NCBI RefSeq assembly: GCF_002150685.1
Contig: NZ_MSSW01000077.1
Location: 1-44,717, forward strand
Source of the DNA: Algoriphagus antarcticus
GTDB lineage: Bacteria; Bacteroidota; Bacteroidia; Cytophagales; Cyclobacteriaceae
Direction of reading: 5' to 3'
DNA length: 44,717 bases
Part shown: positions 9,286 through 17,486 of the stretch, piece after piece
How positions within the stretch are numbered: position 1 is the stretch's first letter
Layout: each line of letters starts with the position of its first letter
Program-made: the position numbers and the translations under genes
The notes under the pieces: model-generated
What the model was told of the DNA's origin: nothing
The model's database searches: none
Seen by the model: the letters and a program-made list of their open reading frames with translations, nothing else

Positions 9286-10646
9286 ATCATCCAGAGAATG
9301 CGACGGTATTTCTAAAGGATGTAGCTCGTGCAAAATGGCATGATGAAACACTTTGGATCGTACGCGAAAAGCGGGACGCAACCATCCATCAAATCCCTGA
9401 ATGGGAAGAGCTGCGTGAACTGGCTTCCCAAATCAAGGATCATACCCTTTCCAAACTGGATTTCTATCTCGAAGAATTAGAGAAAAATGCCACTGCCAAT
9501 GGCATAAAAGTCCACTGGGCAGAAAACGCAGCAGAGCATAATCAGATCATCGGAAAAATACTTGAAGAAAAGAATTGCAAGGATGTAGTCAAGAGCAAAT
9601 CTATCCTCACGGAAGAGTGTCATTTGAACCCATTTTTGGAGGAACAAGGCATTGATGTGGTAGATACAGATTTGGGAGAGCGGATCATTCAGTTTCTCAA
9701 GCAACCACCAAGCCATATCGTGATGCCGGCTATTCACTTAAAAAAGTCTGATATCTCAGCCATTTTCCATGAAAGACTTCATACCGAAAAAGGGAATATT
9801 GACCCGGTGTACCTTACCCATGCAGCACGCTTGCATCTACGTGAAAAATTCCTACAAGCCAAAGTAGCAATCACAGGTGTAAACTTCGCGGTTGCAGAAA
9901 CGGGTGAGTTTGTCATTTGTACCAATGAAGGCAATGCCGATATGGGCGTTCATCTGGCAGATACACATATTGCCTGCATGGGAATAGAGAAGCTGATTCC
10001 AAGAAGAAAAGACCTAGGAGTTTTCCTTAGGCTTCTTGCTAGATCAGCTACTGGTCAGTCCATCACAAATTACAACTCGCATTTCCGAAGTCCATCTCCA
10101 GGCAAGGAACTTCACCTGATCCTGGTAAATAATGGCCGAACCAAGCAACTCGGCAGAGAGAAATTCAGAAATTCCCTGAAATGCATACGCTGTGGAGCCT
10201 GTATGAATACTTGCCCTATCTACCGCCGAAGTGGTGGATTCAGCTACGGAAGCACCGTCCCTGGTCCAATAGGATCCATACTTTCTCCGGGAATCGATCT
10301 GAAGAAATACAGTACATTACCTTTTGCCTCCACACTTTGCGGTAGCTGCTCTGACGTATGTCCTGTGAAAATCAACATTCACGAACAACTGTACGAATGG
10401 AGACAGGAAATCACCAAGGCACAAGGATCTTCTCTGAAAGGACTTTCGATGAAATTGGCAGATGGTATATTCACAAGTCCACTAGCCTATAAGATTTCTG
10501 GGCAACTGATGCGTGCCTCTTTGAAGACATTGCCAGACAGCATCATATACAATCCACTGAATGTATGGGGAAAAGGCAGAAATCTACCGGAACTACCAAC
10601 AGAATCATTCAAAGACTGGTACAAAAAGAATAGAAATCGAGCATGA
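9282..10646 (+). CDS. lutB: L-lactate oxidation Fe-S subunit LutB (LldF)
   Basis: A 454-residue subunit of the LutABC complex. The N-terminal two thirds is a LUD-type domain (EHNQII ... VAETGEFVICTNEGNADM). The C-terminal third is a ferredoxin-like region with Cys301, Cys304, Cys307 and Cys311 (CIRCGACMNTC) and Cys353, Cys356 and Cys360 (CGSCSDVC), for Fe-S clusters carrying electrons from lactate. It starts inside the lutA stop. The last codons (AAATCGAGCA) form the beginning of the duplicated leader that precedes lutC. Length is normal for the family. Confidence 0.93.
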   Translation: MNHPENATVFLKDVARAKWHDETLWIVREKRDATIHQIPEWEELRELASQIKDHTLSKLDFYLEELEKNATANGIKVHWAENAAEHNQIIGKILEEKNCKDVVKSKSILTEECHLNPFLEEQGIDVVDTDLGERIIQFLKQPPSHIVMPAIHLKKSDISAIFHERLHTEKGNIDPVYLTHAARLHLREKFLQAKVAITGVNFAVAETGEFVICTNEGNADMGVHLADTHIACMGIEKLIPRRKDLGVFLRLLARSATGQSITNYNSHFRSPSPGKELHLILVNNGRTKQLGREKFRNSLKCIRCGACMNTCPIYRRSGGFSYGSTVPGPIGSILSPGIDLKKYSTLPFASTLCGSCSDVCPVKINIHEQLYEWRQEITKAQGSSLKGLSMKLADGIFTSPLAYKISGQLMRASLKTLPDSIIYNPLNVWGKGRNLPELPTESFKDWYKKNRNRA

Positions 10647-10722
10647 CTCCAAAGTCACACGCTAGGATGATTATAATGTATGCGAGATTCCATGTGGCCT
10701 TTGAAAATCAAATTATAAACAC
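10634..10722 (+). repeat. Duplicated leader, copy 2 (lutB end to lutC)
   Basis: Near-duplicate of 8439-8526. Here the first 13 bases are the 3' end of lutB and the rest is the 76-base lutB-lutC gap. The strongest shared blocks are CGAGATTCCATGT and ATTATAAACACATGAAAA. Confidence 0.75.
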
Positions 10723-11289
10723 ATGAAAATGAGCAGCAAAGTATCCATATTGGCAGCGATCAAAGGACTTAACCTCGAAGAGAAACCACTCCCAGATATC
10801 CCTGATTTCGCTGTTGCTACTGATCTTGTAGAAACTTACACTAATTCTTTGAATGGCAATAAAGGCACTGTGGTTAGCAAGGAAGAATTGGAGCAGCTGA
10901 TTGCAGAATCTGAATTTCCAAAAATCTATAGCTCTTCCCTTACATTTGAGAAATTTACCAATTGTCAATTACCGCTGCATCCTGCCGGTTTTGCAGATTT
11001 GGATTTGGCAATTATCGAAGGGCAAGTTGCTTCTGCTGAGAATGCAGCAATTTGGCTGGATGAAAGTAATCTGGATTTGAGAGCTATTCCTTTCATCACA
11101 GCACATTTGGTGATCGTGATCAGGAAAGAAAATATCGTAGGGAATATGCACGAAGCTTACGAGCGAATCGGAATGACGAAATCCGGCTTTGGAGTATTTA
11201 TCGCTGGTCCTTCCAAAACTGCCGATATTGAGCAGTCTTTAGTGATCGGTGCACATGGCGCTATGAGCTTAAGAGTAGTGATTCTTTAG
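10723..11289 (+). CDS. lutC: L-lactate oxidation subunit LutC (LldG), LUD domain
   Basis: A 188-residue LUD-domain protein, third part of the L-lactate oxidation complex. The C-terminal block GPSKTADIEQ followed by IGAHG is typical of LutC. It is the last gene of the rhamnose-lactate operon, 76 bases after lutB with its own duplicated leader. Its TAG stop overlaps the TAA stop of the convergent histidine kinase gene by a few bases, so no terminator separates the two. Confidence 0.9.
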   Translation: MKMSSKVSILAAIKGLNLEEKPLPDIPDFAVATDLVETYTNSLNGNKGTVVSKEELEQLIAESEFPKIYSSSLTFEKFTNCQLPLHPAGFADLDLAIIEGQVASAENAAIWLDESNLDLRAIPFITAHLVIVIRKENIVGNMHEAYERIGMTKSGFGVFIAGPSKTADIEQSLVIGAHGAMSLRVVIL

Positions 11290-12593
11290 CTCAATTTTTT
11301 GGTCAATGTAAAACAATTTCGCTGATCCTCAGAGGTGGAATAGACCAGATCATATTTGATTTTGTCTGCAATTCTTTTGCACAGTGGCAAACCAACCCCT
11401 GTGCCCTTTTCTTTCTTGGTGCCATAAGAGGTTCTAGCCCGGAAAGAAAATAGCACTTTTTGATCTGCCGGTGAAATAGTTGCTCCCTTATTACAGACCG
11501 ACCAACTTAATTTATCTTTGAATATCTTAAGATCTAAATTAATTATGGAATTCAGAGGAGAAAATTTGATAGCATTATCCAACAAGTTTTTTAAAATGAT
11601 CCTTATCTCATTGATTTCTAATGAAATATCAAGATCCTCTCCTTCGATTGAAACCTCAATAGTCTGATTTTTCTCTATTGCCTGAACCAGCATCATATCT
11701 TTCATTTCCTCCGTCAGCTCTGTCAAGCTAATCTGATAAAGTTTGATAGGTGTATCCTCCAATTCGGTCATCACCCAGGTCAGCGTATTGTTTAGTACTT
11801 TATTCAAATGGTAGGTTTGACCTTTCAAATTGCTAAGAATTAGCTCCATTTCGCCCGGTTCAAAAGCATCTTTCTCCACAAGTCCCAGCGTGGTATGAAG
11901 CATGCCAATGGGGTTTTTGAGATCGTGAGAAAGAATTGCTATTAATTTATTCTTTTGATCATTTAGCATTTTCACTTCTTCCAAAGTTTGATCTTGTCGC
12001 TGCTTTATGGTGTAGAGTAAATGATTGAGGTTTTGGTAGCTTTTGGTAAAAAAATGAAGCACCGTAAACACGAAAACACTTATCCAAAGTATAGCGAATG
12101 TGTGATCTAAAAACTGATTTTGAATCCCTTCATAAAAATTTTCTACTTCTATATACCCATATGCTTCTGCATAGAAAAGCACGAAAAACATAGAGAGAGA
12201 ACATACAAACCACAAAACCTTGAGCCAACCCTGAATCATCAAGGAATATAGGACCAGCATCAAGAAAAAAACATAGATAGTAGGGCCGTCACTTCCGTCA
12301 TTATATAGAAAATTGAAACAGATTACTACATGGGTGAGCAGCAGCAGCACATTAAGAGTAATTTGCGCTTTACCATACTTGGAAACTAGAAAATAGGCAG
12401 CCAAAAAAGGGAGTGCAAGTCCAATTTTAACCCAAATTATCACGGGAGACATTCCAAGAATCACATCTGAAATCACTAATACCAATAATAGAGCAAAAGC
12501 TAAAAGTGCAAATATCATCGCAATTTTCCTTTGGATATACTCTAGATTTGTAATATTCTCCTCGGAAAGCAATAAACCTTTAGTAAGCAGCAT
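11286..12593 (-). CDS. Membrane sensor histidine kinase, orphan
   Basis: A 435-residue sensor kinase. About six membrane-spanning helices fill residues 24-182 with no large periplasmic loop, so it probably senses something in or near the membrane. A short coiled-coil linker (190-215) leads to a HisKA domain with phospho-acceptor His223 (LSHDLKNP), and then an ATPase domain with N box LLDNAIKFSP near 335-345 and a GTGVGLPL G box near 410. There is no receiver domain and no response regulator gene beside it, so its partner is elsewhere. The gene is convergent with lutC and overlaps its stop. No evidence links it to rhamnose control. Confidence 0.88.
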   Translation of the reverse strand: MLLTKGLLLSEENITNLEYIQRKIAMIFALLAFALLLVLVISDVILGMSPVIIWVKIGLALPFLAAYFLVSKYGKAQITLNVLLLLTHVVICFNFLYNDGSDGPTIYVFFLMLVLYSLMIQGWLKVLWFVCSLSMFFVLFYAEAYGYIEVENFYEGIQNQFLDHTFAILWISVFVFTVLHFFTKSYQNLNHLLYTIKQRQDQTLEEVKMLNDQKNKLIAILSHDLKNPIGMLHTTLGLVEKDAFEPGEMELILSNLKGQTYHLNKVLNNTLTWVMTELEDTPIKLYQISLTELTEEMKDMMLVQAIEKNQTIEVSIEGEDLDISLEINEIRIILKNLLDNAIKFSPLNSIINLDLKIFKDKLSWSVCNKGATISPADQKVLFSFRARTSYGTKKEKGTGVGLPLCKRIADKIKYDLVYSTSEDQRNCFTLTKKLS

Positions 12594-12705
12594 AAAAATT
12601 TTCTAAACTAAGTTGAATTGTAAATTATAAATTTCAGTGTATAGGCTAATCCCATTACACTAAAATTGTGACAAAAAAAATTTATAAGGCCAATTTGAAG
12701 AAAGG

Positions 12706-13086
12706 TTACTTCATAGAATGAAGAGCTATTCGATTACCTTCAGAATCCAAAAAAACACCCATATAACCATTTTCGGGCGAAATCATCTTTTTGGGTATCT
12801 GTATAGTTCCTCCAGCCTCTTCCACTTTTGCCAGCTCGATAGATACGTCATCGGAAGAAAAATAGATCAGTGTCCCTGCTAAATTACTTGTCTCATAAAA
12901 ATCCTTGTGAGAAACCAAGCTTCCCTCAGCGCCTTTTCCTTCACCTTCACCCGGGAACAATGCCATCTGGAATTCCCCCATGTCGATCTGTTGAAGCGAA
13001 CAATCAAAAACCTTCTGGTAAAAAGAAATCGCTCTTCCCAAGTCATTTACCGGTATTTCAAACCAGCCTACAGTTATCTTTTTCAT
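12706..13086 (-). CDS. VOC-superfamily (glyoxalase/bleomycin-resistance-like) protein
   Basis: A 126-residue VOC-fold protein: it opens with GWFEIPVNDLGRAISFYQKVF and closes with GVFLDSEGNRIALHS, typical of the two beta-alpha-beta-beta-beta repeats. Members bind a metal and act as lyases, dioxygenases or binding proteins; the substrate cannot be told. It is distantly similar to the VOC protein at 20626-21009, which shares the WFEIP, AxxFYxKxF and EDSEGN-type blocks. It is separated by 112 bases from the kinase gene and may be monocistronic. Confidence 0.82.
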   Translation of the reverse strand: MKKITVGWFEIPVNDLGRAISFYQKVFDCSLQQIDMGEFQMALFPGEGEGKGAEGSLVSHKDFYETSNLAGTLIYFSSDDVSIELAKVEEAGGTIQIPKKMISPENGYMGVFLDSEGNRIALHSMK

Positions 13087-13186
13087 AATTCAATAATTTT
13101 AAAAATTTGTCCGCTGTCGCGGATTGAAAGATTTCAAAATTTAATAGACTTCAAATCACCTACCATTAGTAAACCACAGGAATATA

Positions 13187-14230
13187 CTAAACTCTGATAA
13201 GCTTAATCGGATAAGTTTTCCCTGCATTCCACTGACACACATAGATATTTTCATCCTGATCTATGCACACATCATGACAATGCTTGAAGATCGCTTCTGA
13301 CTGTACCATCAACTGAAGATCTCCATTTCTATATTCTGGGGCTGTACCCCCAGGATTAGAAACCACCTTATTGTCTTTATCCAAAATAGTCACAAATCCT
13401 GAATCCGGCGTTTGCTCTAAATACCTAAGTCTCGACCAGCATACCCCAGCATATAGATTATCTCCATGAATAACCGGACGGCACACAAATGCACCTGGCA
13501 AAAATATAGTCTCTATGTATTCCCCATCCATGGTAAATCGCTTGAAAGAATTATGGCCTCGCGAAGTACAAAGCAAGGTGGGAGCTTTACCGCCACGCTG
13601 ATCCACCGTGATACCATGTGCGGTGCTGAACTGCGCATCACCTGATCCACTACCACCGAATTTCCGAACGAACTTTCCGTCTTTGTCATAGTGTAAAAAA
13701 AACTGGGAGCCGTAGCCATCCGCCACATACAAATCTCCATTAGGCGCGACTGTAGTCTCTGTAGGCACATAGGACATTTTCTCAGTGTATATTCCTTCTT
13801 TTACCGGAGTAGCTATTTCAGCCACTATCGTCCCCTCCAGTGTCGTTTTCACTACTCTACCTGCATTATCAGAGATCCATAGATATTCCGCATCGCCTTC
13901 ATCCACTAAGGTCAGGCCATGCGCACGATCCATTCCAAGTGTCCATGCACTAAGAAACTTCCCGGATTGATCGTAGACAATGACATTGTTTTTAGGTTCA
14001 TCAGTGACCATGATCATCCTTCCTTTGCGATCCATCACCATCTCGTGACAGTTATTCACAGGTACTTTGGAAGGGTCAAGCATACCCCATTTCTGGTCAA
14101 CCTGATATTGAAAATCTCCGTGACCTATAACTTCATCACGGTTTTGAGCAAAAGAAAAAGAAGGTGAAATAGACATAGCGAGTCCCATCAGGGAGGTATT
14201 TTGGATAAATTTTCGTCGATCAGAGTTCAT
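13187..14230 (-). CDS. Tat-exported NHL-type beta-propeller protein
   Basis: A 347-residue protein with a twin-arginine signal at the N-terminus (SDRRKFIQNTSLMGLAMS, then cleavage after FSFAQ), so it is exported folded to the periplasm. The body has repeated blade-like segments (HEMVMDRKGRMIMVTD, NGDLYVADGYGSQF, HGITVDQRGG, HDVCIDQDENIYVCQW) of the NHL/six-bladed propeller kind, related to peptidylamidoglycolate lyases. Catalytic activity cannot be assigned; it may simply bind ligands. It is divergent from a secreted sugar-isomerase-like gene 87 bases away, and such pairs often act on the same sugar or acid, which is inference. Confidence 0.8.
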   Translation of the reverse strand: MNSDRRKFIQNTSLMGLAMSISPSFSFAQNRDEVIGHGDFQYQVDQKWGMLDPSKVPVNNCHEMVMDRKGRMIMVTDEPKNNVIVYDQSGKFLSAWTLGMDRAHGLTLVDEGDAEYLWISDNAGRVVKTTLEGTIVAEIATPVKEGIYTEKMSYVPTETTVAPNGDLYVADGYGSQFFLHYDKDGKFVRKFGGSGSGDAQFSTAHGITVDQRGGKAPTLLCTSRGHNSFKRFTMDGEYIETIFLPGAFVCRPVIHGDNLYAGVCWSRLRYLEQTPDSGFVTILDKDNKVVSNPGGTAPEYRNGDLQLMVQSEAIFKHCHDVCIDQDENIYVCQWNAGKTYPIKLIRV

Positions 14231-14317
14231 AGCGCAGAGATAAGCTTGAATTTAAGGATTCCTTTCGAAAACTGAAGAATAATCGATATTTTAGGTCAAA
14301 CCCAATCAAATCCTAAA

Positions 14318-15157
14318 ATGAAAATACGCGTCAAATTATTATTTCTCTTCCTGTTTATAATGTCACCACTCATGAAGCTCCATGCACAGGAAGTGGCACT
14401 TCAGCTCTATTCCCTTCGCAACGAAATGAAAATAGACCCAGTCAAGTATCACCAACTAATTTCAGAATGGGGAATCTCTGCACTGGAAGGCGGTGGCGGA
14501 TACGGAATGTCTGATGATGCATATGCAAAACTTCTAGCAGACAATAATCTTTCTGTCATCGGTGTAGGAGCTGACTACAATCAACTAACCAAAGACCTGC
14601 AACCCATTATTGATCAAGCGAAGAAGTATGATGCAAAATATGTCACCTGCTATTGGATACCTCATACTGATGGCCCGATTTCCATTGAGGAAATAAAAAT
14701 AGCAACTGCTCTCTTCAATGCTGTGGGCGAAGAACTGAAAAAGGAAGGAATCACATTCCTTTATCATCCGCACGGCTATGAGTTTGCGAAAAACGGCAAA
14801 GGAGTCACATTTGATTATATGCTTAAAAATGCCAAAAACTTCGCTTTCAATATGGATGTATTCTGGGTGAAAATGGGTGGTGGTGATCCGCTGAAGATTA
14901 TGAAAAAATATCCGGGAAAATTCCCCGTACTTCATCTCAAAGACCGCAAAAATGGAACTCCAGGATCAAAGGACGGGCATGGAGATGTAGAAACCAATGT
15001 AGTCCTAGGGACAGGTGACATAGACATCGCCGGACTGATCAAGGAATCTAAAAAGCAAGGAACTGAGTATTTGAGCATAGAGGACGAAAGCTCAAGATCC
15101 GTCAGACAGATTCCTCTAAGTGTGGCTTTTATCAAAAAGGAATTGGAGAAGAATTAG
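14318..15157 (+). CDS. Secreted sugar phosphate isomerase/epimerase-like TIM barrel
   Basis: A 279-residue xylose-isomerase-like barrel. A signal peptide (to about residue 24, MKLHAQ) sends it to the periplasm, unlike cytoplasmic isomerases. Likely metal-site regions are ALEGGG near 55, YHPHG near 150, MDVFW near 178, HLKD near 207 and IEDES near 252. The reaction is unknown; Bacteroidetes exported members have been linked to sugar or inositol-like conversions, but nothing here fixes the substrate. The gene is divergent from the propeller gene and followed by a 261-base gap, so it is probably transcribed alone. Confidence 0.82.
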   Translation: MKIRVKLLFLFLFIMSPLMKLHAQEVALQLYSLRNEMKIDPVKYHQLISEWGISALEGGGGYGMSDDAYAKLLADNNLSVIGVGADYNQLTKDLQPIIDQAKKYDAKYVTCYWIPHTDGPISIEEIKIATALFNAVGEELKKEGITFLYHPHGYEFAKNGKGVTFDYMLKNAKNFAFNMDVFWVKMGGGDPLKIMKKYPGKFPVLHLKDRKNGTPGSKDGHGDVETNVVLGTGDIDIAGLIKESKKQGTEYLSIEDESSRSVRQIPLSVAFIKKELEKN

Positions 15158-15186
15158 CGTAAGACAGAAGACGGGAGTCCGGCCAG

Positions 15187-15222
15187 CGTCATCGGGAACA
15201 ACGAAGGAATGAAGCGATCTGT
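15187..15222. repeat. Degenerate REP-like sequence
   Basis: GCGTCATCGGGAACAACGAAG followed by GAATGAAGCGATCTG is a degraded version of the CGTCATTGCGAGG...GAAGCAATCT repeat found in the permease leaders further right. It is in the 261-base gap between the isomerase-like gene and the flavoprotein gene; nothing else was recognised there. Confidence 0.45.
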
Positions 15223-15418
15223 TTTTAAATAGTAAGAAGTAAAAGGTGTAAAATAAAAATGATCGATCCAAGCTTCCGGAGCGGGGATAAGATTGTCTTC
15301 TGGGTGAAAAAATCCAAATCCCCGGTGATATTAAAAAAAAGACCTTCAGAAATAAAAATGGGCATTGATTCTATATTTCTTTGCAATTTCGTTTTAACAT
15401 GGATTTTCTTTCAATTTT

Positions 15419-16564
15419 ATGAGTCTATATGATGTAGCGATAATAGGCAGCGGCCCTTCAGGTGCTATGGCGGCTTACTATCTAGCGAAAAAAGGAGTGT
15501 CCACAGTTATAATTGAAAAGGAAACCTTGCCAAGGTATAAAACCTGCGGTGGAGGATTGGTCTACCGGGGGAGACGGAAGTTACCTTTTGATATTTCATC
15601 AGTTGTAGAATGTGAGTTCTATCAGATTAAGCTCTATTTGGAAGGTGAACAGAGAGTGCTTAATGCTGAGCGAGATGTGCCAGTAATAAGCATGGTCATG
15701 CGAGATGAATTTGACAGTTTTCTGATTGGAAAAGCGAAAGAACTTGGAGTAGAAATAAAAGAAGGACATAAGCTTAAAGACATCACTTTTGGCGATATTC
15801 TTACGCTACATACCAATCAAGGCGACCTCCATGCAAAGTTTATCATTGCTGCAGATGGGGCACTCAGTCCCACCGCTAGGCTAGCAGGATGGAAAGAAAC
15901 GAGAACACTCATACCCGCTTTAGAGTATGAAGTAGAAGTTAATCCGGAGGATTTCGAGCGACTATCCAAAGATGTGCGATTTGACATGGATAGCGTTCCC
16001 TATGGATATGCGTGGAGTTTTCCCAAAAACAACCACCTTTCGCTTGGTATAGCATCCACGCGCAGAACAAGAATAGACCTGAAGAGCTATTACAAAAAGT
16101 ATGTGGAAAAACTGGGAATTAAAGAAATCCTGAGTGAAAAGGCTCATGGTTTTCAGATTCCAATATCTCCACGCACGGATGGCTTTTACAGGAAAAATGT
16201 TTTCCTGATTGGGGATGCAGCAGGATTTGCCGACTCGGTGACAGCAGAAGGGATTTCCAATGCCCTGTGGAGTGGAGAATTGGCAGCAGAAGCTATCATC
16301 GAATCTGCCTTGAATCCAGAAAAGGCAGGGACTCTTTATCAACAAAAACTAGAAAAAGAATTATTGCCTGAACTTAACACCTCTCAGTCAGCAGCAAAAT
16401 GGTTTTATGGCTATCGAACTATCCGAAACTTACTATTGAGAAAATATGGAGACTATGCTATATCCTTTATGACCGACCTATTTATAGGAAACAGAACCTA
16501 TCCGAAGAACTTGATGAAAACCATTAAAAACAAAATCTTAGAAACTAACAAACCAGTGGTTTAA
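15419..16564 (+). CDS. Geranylgeranyl-reductase-family FAD-dependent oxidoreductase
   Basis: A 381-residue flavoprotein. The N-terminal FAD-binding Rossmann motif is IIGSGPSGAMAAYYLA (8-23), followed by YKTCGGG near 40-46, and the second FAD motif GDAAGFADSVTAEGI lies near 268-282. This is the layout of the geranylgeranyl reductase family, whose members saturate isoprenoid chains or oxidise other lipids. The exact substrate (quinone, carotenoid or lipid) is not readable. It stands alone, with no isoprenoid genes nearby. No membrane segments are evident beyond hydrophobic patches. Confidence 0.85.
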   Translation: MSLYDVAIIGSGPSGAMAAYYLAKKGVSTVIIEKETLPRYKTCGGGLVYRGRRKLPFDISSVVECEFYQIKLYLEGEQRVLNAERDVPVISMVMRDEFDSFLIGKAKELGVEIKEGHKLKDITFGDILTLHTNQGDLHAKFIIAADGALSPTARLAGWKETRTLIPALEYEVEVNPEDFERLSKDVRFDMDSVPYGYAWSFPKNNHLSLGIASTRRTRIDLKSYYKKYVEKLGIKEILSEKAHGFQIPISPRTDGFYRKNVFLIGDAAGFADSVTAEGISNALWSGELAAEAIIESALNPEKAGTLYQQKLEKELLPELNTSQSAAKWFYGYRTIRNLLLRKYGDYAISFMTDLFIGNRTYPKNLMKTIKNKILETNKPVV

Positions 16565-16743
16565 GTATGTTTTCTATAGACCAAGTCAGAAACCATTCCC
16601 TCGGGAGTAGCTATTTCACCAAAAGGTTTGACATTTAAATATTCAAAGTTCCTTGTAATCTCCATTTGAATAAATTGGTATAGCTTGCCATTATTATAAA
16701 TCCAATAACAATTGACAGACTCATGAAAAACAATAAACTCTTT
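16561..16743 (-). other. Open frame without start, possible gene remnant
   Basis: On the minus strand a frame of about 60 codons stays open from 16743 to a stop at 16563-16561 and reads as protein-like (for example YWIYNNGKLYQ, NVKPFGEIATPEGM). It overlaps the last bases of the flavoprotein gene and the start of the DUF2911 gene. The only ATG is internal. It may be the 3' end of a lost gene or a chance frame. Confidence 0.2.
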
Positions 16744-17328
16744 TTATCGGCATTTGCTCTAGTACTCTTTTTCTCAGTTTCCACCACATCTTTTGCGCAG
16801 CTACAAGCACCAGCACCAAGCCCGGCTGCTTCAATCTCCCAAGTAGTAGGCTTCACCAAAATCAGCATTGACTACTCCTCGCCTGCAGTAAAAGGGAGAA
16901 AAGTATTCGGTGAGCTGGAAAAATATGGCGTCTCATGGAGAGCCGGCGCAAATAACCCTTCGATCATAGAATTCAGCACTGGTGTAAGCATTGCCGGCAA
17001 AAACATAGGAGCAGGCAAATATTCTATTTTCATCACTCCACAGGAATCTGGGGACTGGACTATCCACCTGAACAGCAAAGCAAATGCAGTTTATGCATAC
17101 ACGAAAGATGGCAAGGTGGACGAAGCTGCACTGGCAAAAGACGATGCTGTGGCGATAAAAGTATCCCCAATGCCAACACCAGAAACTTTTGAAAGACTTG
17201 CTTACTTCATCTCCGCAGAAGACAACCAAGTAGCTTCGGTTACTTTCATGTGGGCAGATGTGATGCTAACTTTTGAGGTAGATACTCAGGTGGATCAGAA
17301 AATGGAGCAATTCAAAGGAGTATTTTAA
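16723..17328 (+). CDS. Secreted DUF2911 protein
   Basis: A 201-residue exported protein. The signal peptide is evident (KLFLSAFALVLFFSVSTTSFAQ, cleaved near residue 26). The mature part carries SPAASISQVVGFTKISIDYS, GVSWRAGANNPS and GKYSIFITP, the typical DUF2911 blocks. Function is unknown; the family is common in Bacteroidetes. It is a single gene closed by a strong terminator. The permease gene beyond is convergent. Confidence 0.88.
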   Translation: MKNNKLFLSAFALVLFFSVSTTSFAQLQAPAPSPAASISQVVGFTKISIDYSSPAVKGRKVFGELEKYGVSWRAGANNPSIIEFSTGVSIAGKNIGAGKYSIFITPQESGDWTIHLNSKANAVYAYTKDGKVDEAALAKDDAVAIKVSPMPTPETFERLAYFISAEDNQVASVTFMWADVMLTFEVDTQVDQKMEQFKGVF

Positions 17329-17352
17329 GAATATATTTTATTATAAAGTAGC

Positions 17353-17381
17353 AAAGCCCGGAGTTGATCCGGGCTTTTTTT
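17353..17381 (+). terminator. Rho-independent terminator after the DUF2911 gene
   Basis: A perfect 9-bp stem AAAGCCCGG / CCGGGCTTT with a 7-base loop is followed by further Ts, 24 bases after the stop codon. It is the clearest terminator in the window. Confidence 0.9.
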
Positions 17382-17486
17382 AATTTGGCAAACTTGTTTT
17401 CTGTATTGCTGAGAGCATGCTATCCATTAATCCTGCCTTCTTGATTCTAGATAATTTTTACTTGCGTCTAGATCCTACACCTCGCT

